Assembly (NCBI GenBank): GCA_032433765.1
Contig: JAVIAB010000160.1
Location: 31,523,121-31,587,120 of the forward strand
Reading direction: 5' to 3'
DNA: 64,000 nucleotides
From: Megaustenia siamemsis
Taxonomy: Eukaryota > Mollusca > Gastropoda > Stylommatophora > Ariophantidae
The position numbers were made by a program, and so were the translations under genes. Below are positions 22,230 through 33,556 of this stretch, piece by piece (the first letter of the stretch is position 1; every line of letters starts with the position of its first letter). The notes beneath the pieces are model-generated. The model was not told the DNA's origin and did not search any database. It saw only the letters and a program-made list of their open reading frames with translations.

Positions 22230-22231
<2 letters not shown>

Positions 22232-22282
<51 letters not shown>

Positions 22283-22310
22283 GTGTATGTGTTTACCTTT
22301 TGGTTCATCA

Positions 22311-22341
<31 letters not shown>

Positions 22342-22361
22342 CTCTCACTCTCTCTCTCTCT

Positions 22362-22398
<37 letters not shown>

Positions 22399-22405
22399 GT
22401 CTGTC
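22232..22405. repeat. (TA)n and (CT)n microsatellites
   Basis: (TA)n at about 22233-22280, then TCTCTC with a few interruptions at about 22311-22405. These create Ser/Leu open frames that are not genes. Confidence 0.9.
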
Positions 22406-22530
22406 TCATCTACCAGTTACCATGCCTTCTTTAATGAGCACACTCATGTCTCCGTATCGATGTATATAATAAAACATATATTATTTTCTTTGTTTATATT
22501 TTCTTTAGCAGCCAGTCTTCTTAATTAAAT

Positions 22531-23435
22531 ATTCATCATCATCATGTACCCTGCCGGTTGGCGTAGGCGATCATGTCCTTCCACAATCTTCTACCTGCAG
22601 TGCATCGTATCAGTTCTGTTGTTGACTGTTTTCCATGCCATGACACCAAGCTATCCAGTATTTTCTCTCTATGTCGTCCGCGATCTCTCTTTCCTTTTAT
22701 TTTGCCAGTTGTAACCAAGTATTCCAACTTTCCTCTTCTCATGATGTGCCCGAAAAATGTTGATTGCCTCTTTCTGATGTTTTTTAAGAGCTCCCTTTTT
22801 GTGTTGGCCTCTTTGAGAACTTCCTCATTGGTCTTTTTAGATGTCCAGGGAACTTTCAACATTCTTCTGAGAAATCCCATCTCTGTGGCCTCTAATCGTC
22901 TTTTAATTTGTTTGTCTACTGTCCATGATTCGCTTCTATAGGTCAGAATTGGTTCTATATAGCACTGATGAACTCTCTTTCTCATTTTTATTGACATAGA
23001 TTTGTTGCATAAGATATTTTCATTTTCTTAAATGCTATTTTGGCCTGAGCTATTCTGCTTTTTATTTCTGTGGTGCATCTCCCATCTGATGTTATTATTG
23101 TGCCCAAGTATTTGAAACGTTGCACTTGTTATAGATTTGTCTCGTTTATTTTTATGCTGCATGATGGTAATGATTGTTTCTTCGATATAACCATTACTTC
23201 TGTTTTCTTACTATTCAGACTGAGACCTTTCTTGTTGCTTTCTTCTACTATTATGTCTATCATTTCTTGTAGTTCGTTCTCTGTCTCTGCTATTAAGACT
23301 GTGTCATCCGCATATCGCAAATTATTTATGTTGTGACCGTTGACTTCAATTCCTTTTTGTTTACTATTGATCTCATAATATATTCGCTGTAAAGTGAAAA
23401 CAAGTCCGGTGACAGAACACAGCCTTGTTCTAATT
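22531..23435 (-). mobile_element. RTE-like LINE fragment (family B)
   Basis: Minus strand. RT catalytic MRYADDTVLIAE (about 23320), NSKKTEVMV (about 23205), then the C-terminal IEPILTYRSESWTVD, WTSKKTNEEVLKEA and GHIMRRGKLEYLV region (22997-22542), ending in a TGATGATGA-type tail at 22531-22545. Frame breaks lie between 23129 and 22997. It is 5'-truncated upstream of RT. Related fragment at 44000-44325. Confidence 0.85.
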
Positions 23436-23834
23436 AAATATTAAGGTGTTGTAAAATATCAACAGGTATTTTGTTTTGTTCTGTTTTCCCCTCCGTTGTA
23501 TTGTGGCACTTACATTCTGCATTTTTGCCAATGTGCCACACTTGACAGATGTATGTTTACTATGAGACATATACAGGATTTTTGCTATAAGATGGTTGGT
23601 GGCCAATTAGCTCAATATTACAGAAGCAGAAGCATGTATCATCAAGTGCAGAAAGAGAAATATTTTAAAATGTTCTTTCCAGAGTTGCACTGTGACAGCC
23701 AAACGTGGTAAGTGGGAGAGAGGAAAGAGAAATGGTGACAACAAACATGAAATTATGGGATTGATTGTGACAAGAAGAGACAGAATCTTAACCAAGAAAT
23801 ATGGAAAAGATGGCACATACTTTGACGTTGTAAC
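23436..23834. other. No recognisable gene
   Basis: Short open frames on both strands (23496-23711 plus, 23607-23816 minus) overlap each other and match nothing I know. Confidence 0.5.
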
Positions 23835-24332
23835 AATTCTTTGTTGCTCTAGTTTTACCTTGTTATATATATTTTATCCTTTGCTCTAGCTTTACCTTGT
23901 TACATACATTTTATTCTTTGTTGCTCTAGTTTTACCTTCTTACATATATTTTATCCTTTGCTCTAGTTTTACCTCGTTAAATATATTTTATTCTTTGCTC
24001 TAGTTTTACCTTGTTACATATTTTATTGTTTGTTGCTCTAGTTTTACTTTGTTACATATATTGTATCATTTGCTCTAGTTTTACCACCTTGTTACATTTT
24101 TTTATCATTTGTTGCTCTAGTTTTACTTGTTACATATATTTTATTGTTTGTTGCTCTAGTTTTACCTTGTTACATATATTTTATCCTTTGTTACCTCTAG
24201 TTTTACCTTGTTATATATATTTTATCCTTTGTTGCTCTAGTTTTACCTTGTTACATATATTTTATCATTTGTTGCTCTAGTTTTACCTTGTTATATATAT
24301 TTTATCCTTTGTTGCTCTAGTTTTACTTTGTT
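23835..24332. repeat. About 36-bp minisatellite, left block
   Basis: Units are built on GCTCTAGTTTTACCTTGTTA plus CATATATTTTATCCTTT, with length variants (TTTGTTGCTC versus TTTGCTC). It breaks at TTGTT (24328-24332), where a LINE fragment has inserted, and resumes at 24934. Confidence 0.9.
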
Positions 24333-24933
24333 CATCATCAACATCATTGAGTGCCGTCTCCGCACCGAAGGTTGGCTACCATGGATCGCCATTCAACTCT
24401 GTCTGTTACTTTGATGGTGCAGATTGTCATATGCTGACTTGACCAGCTTTTGATGTTGCTCGTCCATGTTAGTCTTGGTCTGCTTCTGCCTCTTTTCCCT
24501 TCCAATATTACTTTTATTAGGTTGTTGTGTCTTTTACATGCCCAATAATTTCATTTGTCTTCTGCTAATTGTGTTTAGTAGTTCTCTTTTCATTTTTAGT
24601 TGTTTTAAAACTTCATCTTTTGTTTTCTTTTCTTTCCTTCGAATTCCACCTATTCTCCTATAAATCCACATTTCAAAGACTTCAATTTTTTGTTGTTTTC
24701 TTGTCTAATGTCCATGTTTCTGCACCATACATAAATACTGAGAAGATGTAACATTTTGCTATTCATAGTTTCAGCCCTGGTGTTATTTGCTTCGATGTTA
24801 GTATATTTTTCATGGTTTAAAATTACTTTTTGCCATTCCTATTCTTTTGTTTATTTCAGTTGTACAGTTTCCATTACAGGTTATAGTACGTCTCAGGTAG
24901 TTGTAGCCCGGAACCGCCTCCAGATGTATTACA
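24333..24933 (-). mobile_element. LINE 3' fragment inserted in the 36-bp minisatellite
   Basis: Minus strand: RRIGGIRRKEKKTKDEVLKQ, then MKRELLNTISRRQMK and a C-terminal VANLRCGDGTQ followed by an ATGATGTTGATGATG tail. A 5-bp TTGTT flanks it (24328-24332 and 24934-24938). It is 5'-truncated with several frame breaks. Confidence 0.75.
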
Positions 24934-25550
24934 TTGTTACATATATTTTATCCTTTTGCTCTAGTTTTTACCTAGTTATACATATTTTATCCTTTTGCTC
25001 TAGTTTTACCTTGTTATATATATTTTATCCTTTTGCTCTAGTTTTACCTTGTTACATATATTTTATCCTTTGCTCTAGTTTTACCTTGTTACATATATTT
25101 TATACTTTTGCTCTAGTTTTACCTTGTTATATATATTTTATCCTTTTGCTCTAGTTTTACCTTGTTACATATATTTTATCCTTTGCTCTAGTTTTACCTG
25201 TTACATATATTTTATCCTTTGCTCTAGTTTTACCTTGTTACATATATTTTATACTTTTGCTCTAGTTTTACCTTGTTGCATATAATTATCCTTTGCTCTA
25301 GTTTTACCTTGTTACATATCATTTATTCTTTGCTCTAGTTTTATCTCGTTACTATATATTTTATCCTTTTGCTCTAATTTTACCTTGTTATATATATGTT
25401 ATCCTTTTGCTCTAATTTTACCTTTTATAAATATTTTATCCTTTTGCTCTAATTTTACCTTGTTATATATATTTTATCATTTTGCTATAATTTTACCTTG
25501 TTATATATATTGTATCCTTTGCTCTAGTTTGACTTTGTTACGTATATATT
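24934..25550. repeat. About 36-bp minisatellite, right block
   Basis: Same unit as 23835-24332, about 17 copies. The last copies drift to GCTCTAATTTTACC and TATATATGTT. Confidence 0.9.
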
Positions 25551-25625
25551 GTACGGCCTCGTTCAAAAATTCATTTGTTGGTCCTTTGGCTGTGTAAGGA
25601 ACTCTCAACATTATCCTAACTGAGA
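25551..25625 (-). mobile_element. Small LINE scrap
   Basis: Minus strand reads RVPYTAKGPTNEFLNEAV, resembling the VPWTSKKTNEEVLKEA segment of families A and B. Confidence 0.5.
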
Positions 25626-26675
25626 TATATCTTTATATTACTTCACTTTTCCGTTTTTTTAATTCTATTTCGTGTTCTAGTCGTATTTTGTATATCTATA
25701 GTGTTCCCGACTTACCTTAACCGTCTTCAAAATGCCGTTTTAAGCCGCCATCTTAAGCGTAAATTCACTGCATGACGTAAGGTGTTCTTGGGGGTCATAT
25801 CCTTGCTTTTAATCCACGTCATGATTGCTAACGCAGTTGTCCTTGTTATGCTGTTGGCTGTTCTATCAAAACGTTCGAGCCTCGATTTTTAAGTATAAGC
25901 CATTTCATTGACCATGTCCTTTTATGATTTATCTAATATATGCCGGTGAAGCATAAGTGCCTGCGCAATAGCAGGGTCGGCCAACCACCAGCTGACCAAG
26001 ATCTAGCAGTTCTATCTCCTCGTAGTCTCCTCCGATAACAGTCTGCGTCAAAACAGGCTGGCTAACAGAATGATACAGAATCTAGGATAGCCGTTTTTTT
26101 CTGTAGTGGTGGCTGTTACTGATATAGAAGAACTAGTATGGCATTACCTCTGGGTTGGACTAGTAGTTTCCCGGTATAGCCTGGAATAGACGAACTCAAT
26201 TTCTCCAGTAAGAGCCGGGAATGTCAAGAAAGCCATTACGACCCGCCACATCAATGAGTCAAAGGGCACCCTGCCCGCATCAACGCGTGGCATTACATCA
26301 ACTCAACTCTAATATGTGCTAAAGACGCCTACACGTTTTGTGCTGGAAACGATCAGTGAGTCATAGTTGACTGTTTGCATCAGTATCGGTGAACCATAAC
26401 TGTTCAAGATCCCATACAACTTGCCGCTGTGAATCGAAAATATAAAACAATCGTACAACCACAAATGCCTTGCTGAAGTCGGATGTATCAGGCCGAGGCG
26501 CAAGATATCACATCTTGCTGTAAACAACAACATAATACATCAGCGCCAGTTTAACAACCATTTAAGGAAAGTTGTAGAGAAGTCGTTGGATAAAGCTTAA
26601 GAGGAGGAAGCCATTTTATGATACGCTATCCACATCACGAATCACCTAAAGATGGCAAGTACACCACCATCCTGG
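25626..26675. other. No recognisable gene
   Basis: Unique-looking DNA. The minus-strand frame 26533-26309 has no recognisable motif. Confidence 0.5.
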
Positions 26676-26930
26676 GAGCCGCGATAGCTCATTATTTAAT
26701 CAAACAGGCGACAAAGGACAAGAGGTAAGGTTCAGTCCAACCGACGTCTTCCGGGTTCACCCAGCCTTTAATGGGTACCGGATTTTTTTTCTGTTAAAGT
26801 AAAGCGGCACGTGCATAATACCGACCACATTACCCCAAAAATCATGTGCCAAAGGTCTGTAAAATGTATGGTCACTAACAACATATTCCCTATACACCAC
26901 TTGGCGTGACGTGGGTACTTTACTACTTAC
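26676..26930 (+). mobile_element. tRNA-derived SINE, family 1
   Basis: Head GGGAGCCGCGATAGCTCA with a degenerate B box (GGTTCAGTCC, about 26730). A family-specific middle (CAGCCTTTAATGGGTACCGG; GCATAATACCGACCACATTA) and a tail ending CACTTGGCGTGACGTGGGTACTTTAC. Non-autonomous and Pol III-type; presumably mobilised by a LINE. Confidence 0.9.
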
Positions 26931-27038
26931 ACCAACATCATGTGCAGATAACATGTGTTATAGGTACGATAACTCAAATTATTGGCTGTACAAACCTGCA
27001 CAACCCTCCCTTTTATTCTTATCGCACACATTCTGCAT

Positions 27039-27365
27039 GGGGGCCTCGGTAGCCTAGTTGGAGAAATCACTCGACTGGAGTACCGACGCGCGGACAACCC
27101 GTGTTCGATTCCCGCAGGGAGCAATGTGAATTGTACTCGTGGTTGGTAAAATACCCCCACGGTCGACTCAGCCGTTGGCAGAAATGGGTACCAGAGTATA
27201 CCCTGGGAAGGTGAGGAATGTCGCCTCGCATCTGAATTTCGATACTAGAGACGACACTATACAGAAATCTCCGAAACATTTCTGGATAGGCGGCCGAGCA
27301 CATATGGTGTAAACTCGCGTGCTAAGACGCCGGTTCAAGTCTCGTACTTTACCTTTACCTTTACT
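27039..27365 (+). mobile_element. tRNA-derived SINE, family 2
   Basis: Head GGGGGCCTCGGTAGCCTAGTTGG (A-box-like) with B box GTTCGATTCCC (about 27105). The body carries GGATAGGCGGCCGAGCACATA and a second B-box-like GGTTCAAGTCTC near the 3' end, then (TTTACC)n. A second copy is at 46672-47010. Confidence 0.85.
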
Positions 27366-27600
27366 TTCTGCATCTTGTTACATTTTTTGAATGATACTCA
27401 ATCAGAAATATAAATATGTTCTTTTGTTTGGAAACATTGTAAATGGTGTTTATACATAAACCTCGCGAGTCACTAGCCAGAGGGCTCCTGGTTTAATTCT
27501 CAGATATGACAATTGTTTTTTAAGAAAAACGCAGCTTCTGGCTTTTCATCCAGTTAATGAGAATTGGTACTAGTTACTTTTTTGTCTGGTCTTGCGTTAT

Positions 27601-27856
27601 AAGTAAAATAAAGTACCCCCGTCACGCCAAGTGGCGTATAGGGAAATATCGTGTTAGTGACCCTATATTTTACAGACATTCAGCACATGATTTTTGGGTA
27701 ATGTGGTCGGTATTACGCCCGTGCTGCTTTACTTTCCAGAAAAAATCCGGTACCCATTTAAGGCTTGGTGAACCTGGAAGCCGTCGGTTGGGATCGAACC
27801 CTACCCCTTGTCTGTTGTAGTCCAGTTCACTAACCACTGAGCTATCGCGGCTCCCC
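27601..27856 (-). mobile_element. tRNA-derived SINE, family 1, with 13-bp TSD
   Basis: Complete copy in reverse orientation. GGTCTTGCGTTAT flanks it at 27588-27600 and 27857-27869. On the minus strand it begins GGGGAGCCGCGATAGCTCAG, has B box GGTTCGATCCC, and ends in GGGGGTACTTTA(TTTTA). Confidence 0.95.
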
Positions 27857-27869
27857 GGTCTTGCGTTAT

Positions 27870-28213
27870 GATTAACAATAATACAAGAGATCTGCTACTG
27901 GTAATTGAAAAATATGAGTAATAACGCATTTTTGTCTCAAATAGAGTGGAGAGAAATCGTACATAATTACATATAAAGGTGATATTATGAAGCAATGTCT
28001 CGCAACAAGCATACATAACTAAATACAGCAACAAAACAGAGAAAATCAGCGTTTCAAAGAAATGAAATATAAAAAACATCAAACAACAGAGAAGTATGTA
28101 TGAAGTAAAGCATTGAGATCATTTTTTTTTTCGGTATCTTCCCTAGAGAGCTGGTTGTTTTGTTTTCTGTTCAGCTCTGTCATATCATAACACTGGACTA
28201 GCGCAGGTAAGCC
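27870..28213. other. No recognisable gene
   Basis: The minus-strand frame 28082-27801 reads mostly out of the adjacent SINE. Nothing else is recognised. Confidence 0.5.
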
Positions 28214-28349
28214 TATGGCTATGGTAATGGAAGGCCCCGGTATCACTGCAAACGAATTAACATCCATACTGCTCAACCGCCCGTGCCAGTGGAATCAACC
28301 GAATTACTAATTTATCTCCCAAACAAAGAGAGTAGCTGTAGTCCCCATC
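28214..28349 (+). mobile_element. Interspersed repeat fragment (linked to family C LINE)
   Basis: Shares GGCTATGGTAATGGAAGGCC...AAACGAATTA-type sequence with 29340-29640 and 56570-56850. It encodes MEGPGITANEL and PPVPVEST-like peptide. At 56570 the same segment lies directly upstream of a family C LINE end, suggesting it is part of that element. This copy ends exactly where the 31-bp array starts. Confidence 0.65.
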
Positions 28350-29000
28350 ATGACAATACATCGAATCTCAGTACCCAGAGAGGACAAGACATCGAATCTC
28401 AGTACCCAGAGAGGACAAGACATCGGATCTCAGTACCCAGAGAGGACAAGACATCGAATCTCAGTACCCAGAGAGGACAAGACATCGGATCTCAGTACCC
28501 AGAGAGGACAAGACATCGAATCTCAGTACCCAGAGAGGACAAGACATCGAATCTCAGTACCCAGAGAGGACAAGACATCGGATCTCAGTACCAGAGAGGA
28601 CAAGACATCGAATCTCAGTACCCAGAGAGGACAAGACATCGAATCTCAGTACCCAGAGAGGACAAGACATCGGATCTCAGTACCCAGAGAGGACAAAACA
28701 TCGAATCTCAGTACCCAGAGAGGATAAGACATCGAATCTCAGTACCCAGAGAGGAAAAGACATGGAATCTCAGTACCCAGAGAGGACAAGACACCAGATC
28801 TTAGTACCCAGAGAGGACAAGACATCAGATCTTAGTACCCAGAGAGGACAAGACATCGGATCTTAGTACCCATAGAGGACAAGACATCGAATCTCAGTAC
28901 CCAGAGAGGACAAGACATCGGATCTCAGTACCCAGAGAGGACAAGACATCGGATCTCAGTACCCAGAGAGGACAAGACATCAGATCTTAGTACCCAGAGA
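28350..29000. repeat. 31-bp minisatellite, about 21 copies
   Basis: The unit contains ATCGAATCTCAGTACCC and AGAGAGGACAAGAC. Variants are GAATCTC/GGATCTC/AGATCTT. Because no unit contains a stop in any plus frame, long Arg/Ser/Gln-rich open frames (28283-28804 and 28350-28727) run through it in two registers. They are not genes. Confidence 0.9.
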
Positions 29001-29339
29001 CCAGGGTTGTGTAAAGCAACGAGAAAACCCGGAATATAGTGGAATTCCAAACCGGAACTTTTCTTTCCAGATTCGACATGTTACCTCAAGACTATCCAGT
29101 CCCCATCCCCTAAAACTGACTGATCTACACCCAATTAAACACTTCAGCATAAACTATACATCTGTCAACAACCGCTGCAGAAATATCACAGCGAGAAAGG
29201 TGTCCACGGACAAAATAAAATGCACATTCCCCAAAACATTCCAATGGAGAGGACATTCTTTGTCAAAAAGGAAAGGACAATTTCAATCTACTCACTAAAT
29301 AAAGTACAAACGTGACACCTCCATAACTAATTGAGATTG
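29001..29339. other. No recognisable gene
   Basis: Unique-looking sequence between the 31-bp array and the next interspersed fragment. Confidence 0.5.
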
Positions 29340-29640
29340 GTTATTTGGTTATGGAAGGCCCCGGTATCACAGCAAACGAATTAAAGTCCATAATTGCTCA
29401 ACCGCCCGTGCCAGCGTAATCATCCAAATTAATATCTCATCTCCCAAACAAAGAAAGGTATCTGTAGTCCCCATCGTAGCAGTCTCAGCACACGTCAAAA
29501 GACATAAGGCGAAACCGCGCAGAGAGTGAACACAGCCAACTGTTCCCTGTCATACGATATCATCATTCATCGTAAACAATTGGAATATCGAAACATGATC
29601 AAAACGGATGAGACACAACTCACGGTGTGCACAGAGCACT
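29340..29640 (+). mobile_element. Second copy of the interspersed repeat at 28214
   Basis: TTATTTGGTTATGGAAGGCC onward is nearly identical to 56573-56830, including a stretch specifying CSLSYDI. It is frame-broken relative to 56570-56850. Confidence 0.7.
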
Positions 29641-29644
29641 TAAC

Positions 29645-29839
29645 TCAGTAGCTCCTGCAACAAGCCGGACTTGGAATATGAGGAAACTGCAACAAGGAAC
29701 ACTTTTCATGCATAGCCTTCAGTTGTTCCCGCCGCCTATCCACCATATACCGGAAGTTCACGTCCTCTTGAAAATGATGATCGTCGTTATCTAACAGAGA
29801 ATTGCTTGCTAAAGTGAGGTCTAAATGGAGACTAGACAA
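29645..29839 (-). other. Possible orphan exon, weak
   Basis: A 64-codon frame with balanced amino-acid use, including HHFQEDVNFRYMVDRRREQL and KAMHEKC. It is reminiscent of a stem/N-terminal region of Golgi sulfotransferases, but I see no catalytic motif and no convincing splice donor. It may be chance. Confidence 0.2.
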
Positions 29840-30112
29840 TAGAGGTTGTTGTTAAAACAGAACACAATTTGAGTCATTATAGCATCGAAACGTTGGTTTC
29901 CTTAACCTTCCCTTATCAGTACCTGTTGAGACTTTCCTTTTATTATTATTATTATTATTTTGTTGCTGGCAGTAAATTGAGACTAAATCGGATATTTAGG
30001 CTTGCACGAAGAAAGGAAGAATCAGTCTCTGTGAAGATCCGCACGCGGGCTTTGAGGTTATAGTCTCTAGAGATTGGCACGATCCCGCCATATATTTGTG
30101 GAGGTGACAATT

Positions 30113-30740
30113 GTCCTTGTTTTAAAATATGTTGTTTCTTGGGGAACATGTTGTTTTAAAATAAGTTGTTTCTTAGGGAACATACCGTTTTAAAATAAGT
30201 TATTTCTTAGGGAACATGCCGTTTTAAAATAAGTTGTTTCATAGGGAACATGCCGTTTTAAAATAAGTTGTTCATAGGGAACATACCGTTTTAAAATAAG
30301 TTATTTCTTAGGGAACATGCCGTTTTAAAATAAGTTATTTCTTAGGGAACATGCCGTTTTAAAATAAGTTGTTTCATAGGGAACATGCCGTTTTAAAATA
30401 AGTTGTTTCTTGGGGAACATGCCGTTTTAAAATAAGTTGTTTCTTGGGGAACATGCCGTTTTAAAATAAGTTGTTTCTTGGGGAACATGCCGTTTTAAAA
30501 TAAGTTATTTCTTAGGGAACATGCCGTTTTAAAATAAGTTGTTTCTTAGGGAACATGCCGTTTTAAAATAAGTTGTTTCTTGGGGAACATGCCGTTTTAA
30601 AATAAGTTGTTTCATAGGGAACATGCCGTTTTAAAATTAATTGTTTCTTAGGGAACATGCCGTTTTAAAATAACTTGTTTCTTTTTCTTAAAGACTGCGT
30701 CGTTTTAAAATAAGTTGTTTCTTAATAAATCTGTTTTAAA
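30113..30740. repeat. 34-bp minisatellite, about 18 copies
   Basis: The unit contains GTTTTAAAATAAGTTGTTTC and TTAGGGAACATGCC. Variants are TTAGGG/TTGGGG/ATAGGG and GTTGTTTC/GTTATTTC. The first and last units are degenerate. Confidence 0.9.
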
Positions 30741-31239
30741 ATGCTATATCTCTTGGGAACACATTAAATCATCTTCAGTTTCCTTTCAGCCATTTCAAAT
30801 AAAAGAAGAAAAGAGCACTAGCAGCGATAAGAAATTATCCCATAATCGACAATTGTAAATAATGGTTGTTGTCATATTCAATTTATTCGAGGGAGATTCG
30901 ATCGCGGTGAAGCAATTATCTACATTTTCTTTTTTAACACAAGACTTGCAGCAGACGAAGCTGATTGTGACGATCGTACTGGCACTCTAGGACAATTTAC
31001 ACAGCGATTATTGTATTCGTACTTGGTTGCTTTTTTTTTTTTTAAATCCAGTGCAAATTTACCATAGACGCTGTGGACTTGGGTATCGATTTGTATATTT
31101 TGTGGGTCAAGGAACGATTATAAAGGCCAAACCTGCAGGTATCGTGGCCGCCCTACGATTGTTTCTGTTATTTTTTTTTTTCAGTTCGCTCTTGTAACGT
31201 TGTTGTTTAAATATAATGTTAATGGACTCAATATTCAAT
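30741..31239. other. No recognisable gene
   Basis: AT-rich, with T-runs at about 31030-31043 and 31170-31180. Nothing recognised. Confidence 0.5.
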
Positions 31240-31640
31240 ATGTGGCAGAATCATACATAGTTTCTTTTAAATTGAAGCACCTCTCATACACACCCATTTT
31301 AACACACATACTTTCTCTCTCTTGTGAATCTTGGACTATCTCGCAAACAGCAAAGAAAAAAAATTTGATTCATTTGAAACAAAATGCTAAAGAAATATCC
31401 TTAAGATAACTTGGATAATGAAAAAGAGCAATGAAGACATACGAAAGATTTAAACATTAAAAAGAACTGGTTTATAAACACCATTCTACAGAGCAAATTA
31501 AAATACTATGGCAACGTCAAAAGAAACAGCGGGCTGGAAATAACAATAATAAAAACATGGTTCCTGGGCGAAGCATCAGTGGCAGATTACTAAGAAAGTG
31601 GTTTCAAGACATCTAGGAGACCTTGAACATGACACAGAAG
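31240..31640 (+). mobile_element. Family D LINE 3' fragment leading into the 60-bp array
   Basis: From about 31495 it matches 1295-1450 closely (AAATTAAAATACTATG; ACGTCAAAAG). Upstream, LSCESWTISQTAKKK (31320-31360) is the usual LINE C-terminal 'ESW' block. The ORF end continues into the first unit of the array. Confidence 0.75.
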
Positions 31641-32870
31641 AAGTGGGAAGTCTGGCTAGAGACAGAGATTCTTTCAGACGGACTGTGGTGAATGCAACGT
31701 TCTGTGAGAGATCTGGCTAGAGACAGAGATTCTTTCAGAAGTACTGTGGTGAATGCAACGTTCTGTGAGAGATCTGGCTAGAGACAGAGATTCTTTCAGA
31801 CGGACTGTGGTGAATGCAACGTTCTGTGAGAGATCAGGCTAGAGACAGAGATTCTTTCAGAAGTACTGTGGTGAATGCAACGTTCTGTGAGAGATCTGGC
31901 TAGAGACAGAGATTCTTTCAGAAGTACTGTGGTGAATGCAACGTTCTGTGGGAGATCTGGCTAGAGACAGAGATTCTTTCAGAAGTACTGTGGTGAATGC
32001 AACGTTCTGTGGGAGATCTGGCTAGAGACAGAGATTCTTTCAGAAGGACTGTGGTGAATGCAACGTTCTGTGAGAGATCTGGCTAGAGACAGAGATTCTT
32101 TCAGAAGTACTGTGGTGAATGCAACGTTCTGTGAGAGATCAGGCTAGAATCAGAGATTCTTTCAGAAGTACTGTGGTGAATGCAACGTTCTGTGAGAGAT
32201 CTGGCTAGAGACAGAGATTCTTTCAGAAGTACTGTGGTGAATGCAACGTTCTGTGGGAGATCTGGCTAGAGACAGAGATTCTTTCAGAAGTACTGTGGTG
32301 AATGCAACGTTCTGTGGGAGATCTGGCTAGAGACAGAGATTCTTTCAGAAGGACTGTGGTGAATGCAACGTTCTGTGGGAGATCTGGCTAGAGACAGAGA
32401 TTCTTTCAGACGGACTGTGCTGAATGCAACGTTCTGTGGGAGATCTGGCTAGAGACAGAGATTCTTTCAGACGGACTGTGGTGAATGCAACGTTCTGTGG
32501 GAGATCTGGCTAGAGACAGAGATTCTTTCAGACGGACTTTGATGAATGCAACGTTCTGTGAGTGATCTGGTTAGTGACAGAGATTCTTTCAGACGGACTT
32601 TGATGAATGCAACGTTCTGTGAGAGATCTGGTTAGAGACAGAGATTCTTTCAGAAGTACTGTGGTGAATGCAACGTTCTGTGGGAGATCTGGCTAGAGAC
32701 AGAGATTCTTTCAGACGGGCTGTGGTGAATGCAACGTTCCGTGGGAGATCTGGCTAGAGACAGAGATTCTTTCAGAAGTACTGTGGTGAATGCAACGTTC
32801 TGTGGGAGATCTGGTTAGAGACAGAGATTCTTTCCGACGGGCTGTGGTGAATGCAGCGTTCTGCAGAGGA
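31641..32870 (+). repeat. 60-bp minisatellite derived from the end of a LINE ORF, about 20 copies
   Basis: Each unit starts GAGATCTGGCTAGAGACAGA and ends GCAACGTTCTGTG. In the LINE frame it encodes DLARDRDSFRR followed by VVNATFC. Single copies of the same coding end occur at 1450-1505 and, inverted, near 59590-59640. Units vary mainly at CAGAAGTACTGTG/CAGACGGACTGTG. The last unit (about 32815-32870) runs into a TGATGATATATA tail, as a LINE 3' end would. Confidence 0.9.
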
Positions 32871-33556
32871 CATTGCAATCTGATGATATATATCTCTCAT
32901 TCTTTCTCTTCCCCCCCCCCCCCCGCACTCCCATATGAACATGCGCACAGTCCCAGACATTCGTTCACATTTACAAATACGAAAACTCAGTAATACATAT
33001 ATCTGCACACATACATACACATTTTAAACGTACATATGTATACGTACTTGCACTGACTCAAGCATACTCTCACATCCATATTTTCTCATATTCATTTATC
33101 TTCACACAGCCGTACACATATTCACTCACACATCGTCGTCCCCACCTTCGTGAAGACGTTCACCTCCAAACAGATGTAAAACATGTGTTGTTGCTTTTCC
33201 ATCAATTTACACATGACACACAATTTGTATACAACCACACACTAAATGTAGACTTTCACTTCACACACTCATTTTCATTCCTACACACACGCACGCACGC
33301 ACGTACACACACACTAAAATTAATACATGCATCACACACTTCTGCTTTTTCACTTACACACATATATATGTATAATACGCACAAACACACACATTGGAGC
33401 TTCTTACTTCGGACAACCGTAGCTTCGAATGTTACAGAGGTCTAACGTTACATTCCCCATCAATTTGATTCAGAATTAACACGATTCTTATTCTTTCGAT
33501 CGCGCGAGCGCCGGCGCGGTGACAAATGCAATCTTTAAACGCATTCCCTTTTACAC
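32871..33556. other. No gene; C-run and CA-rich simple sequence
   Basis: A C-run at about 32911-32924 and scattered CACACA/CGCACG at 33000-33390. Open frames here are low-complexity. Confidence 0.6.

Noticed and set aside
22283..22528. Ser/Leu repeat protein
   Set aside because: Encoded by the (CT)n microsatellite.
28283..28804. Long Arg/Ser/Gln-rich open frame
   Set aside because: It is only the 31-bp repeat read in three registers. A second, shifted frame (28350-28727) is equally open.
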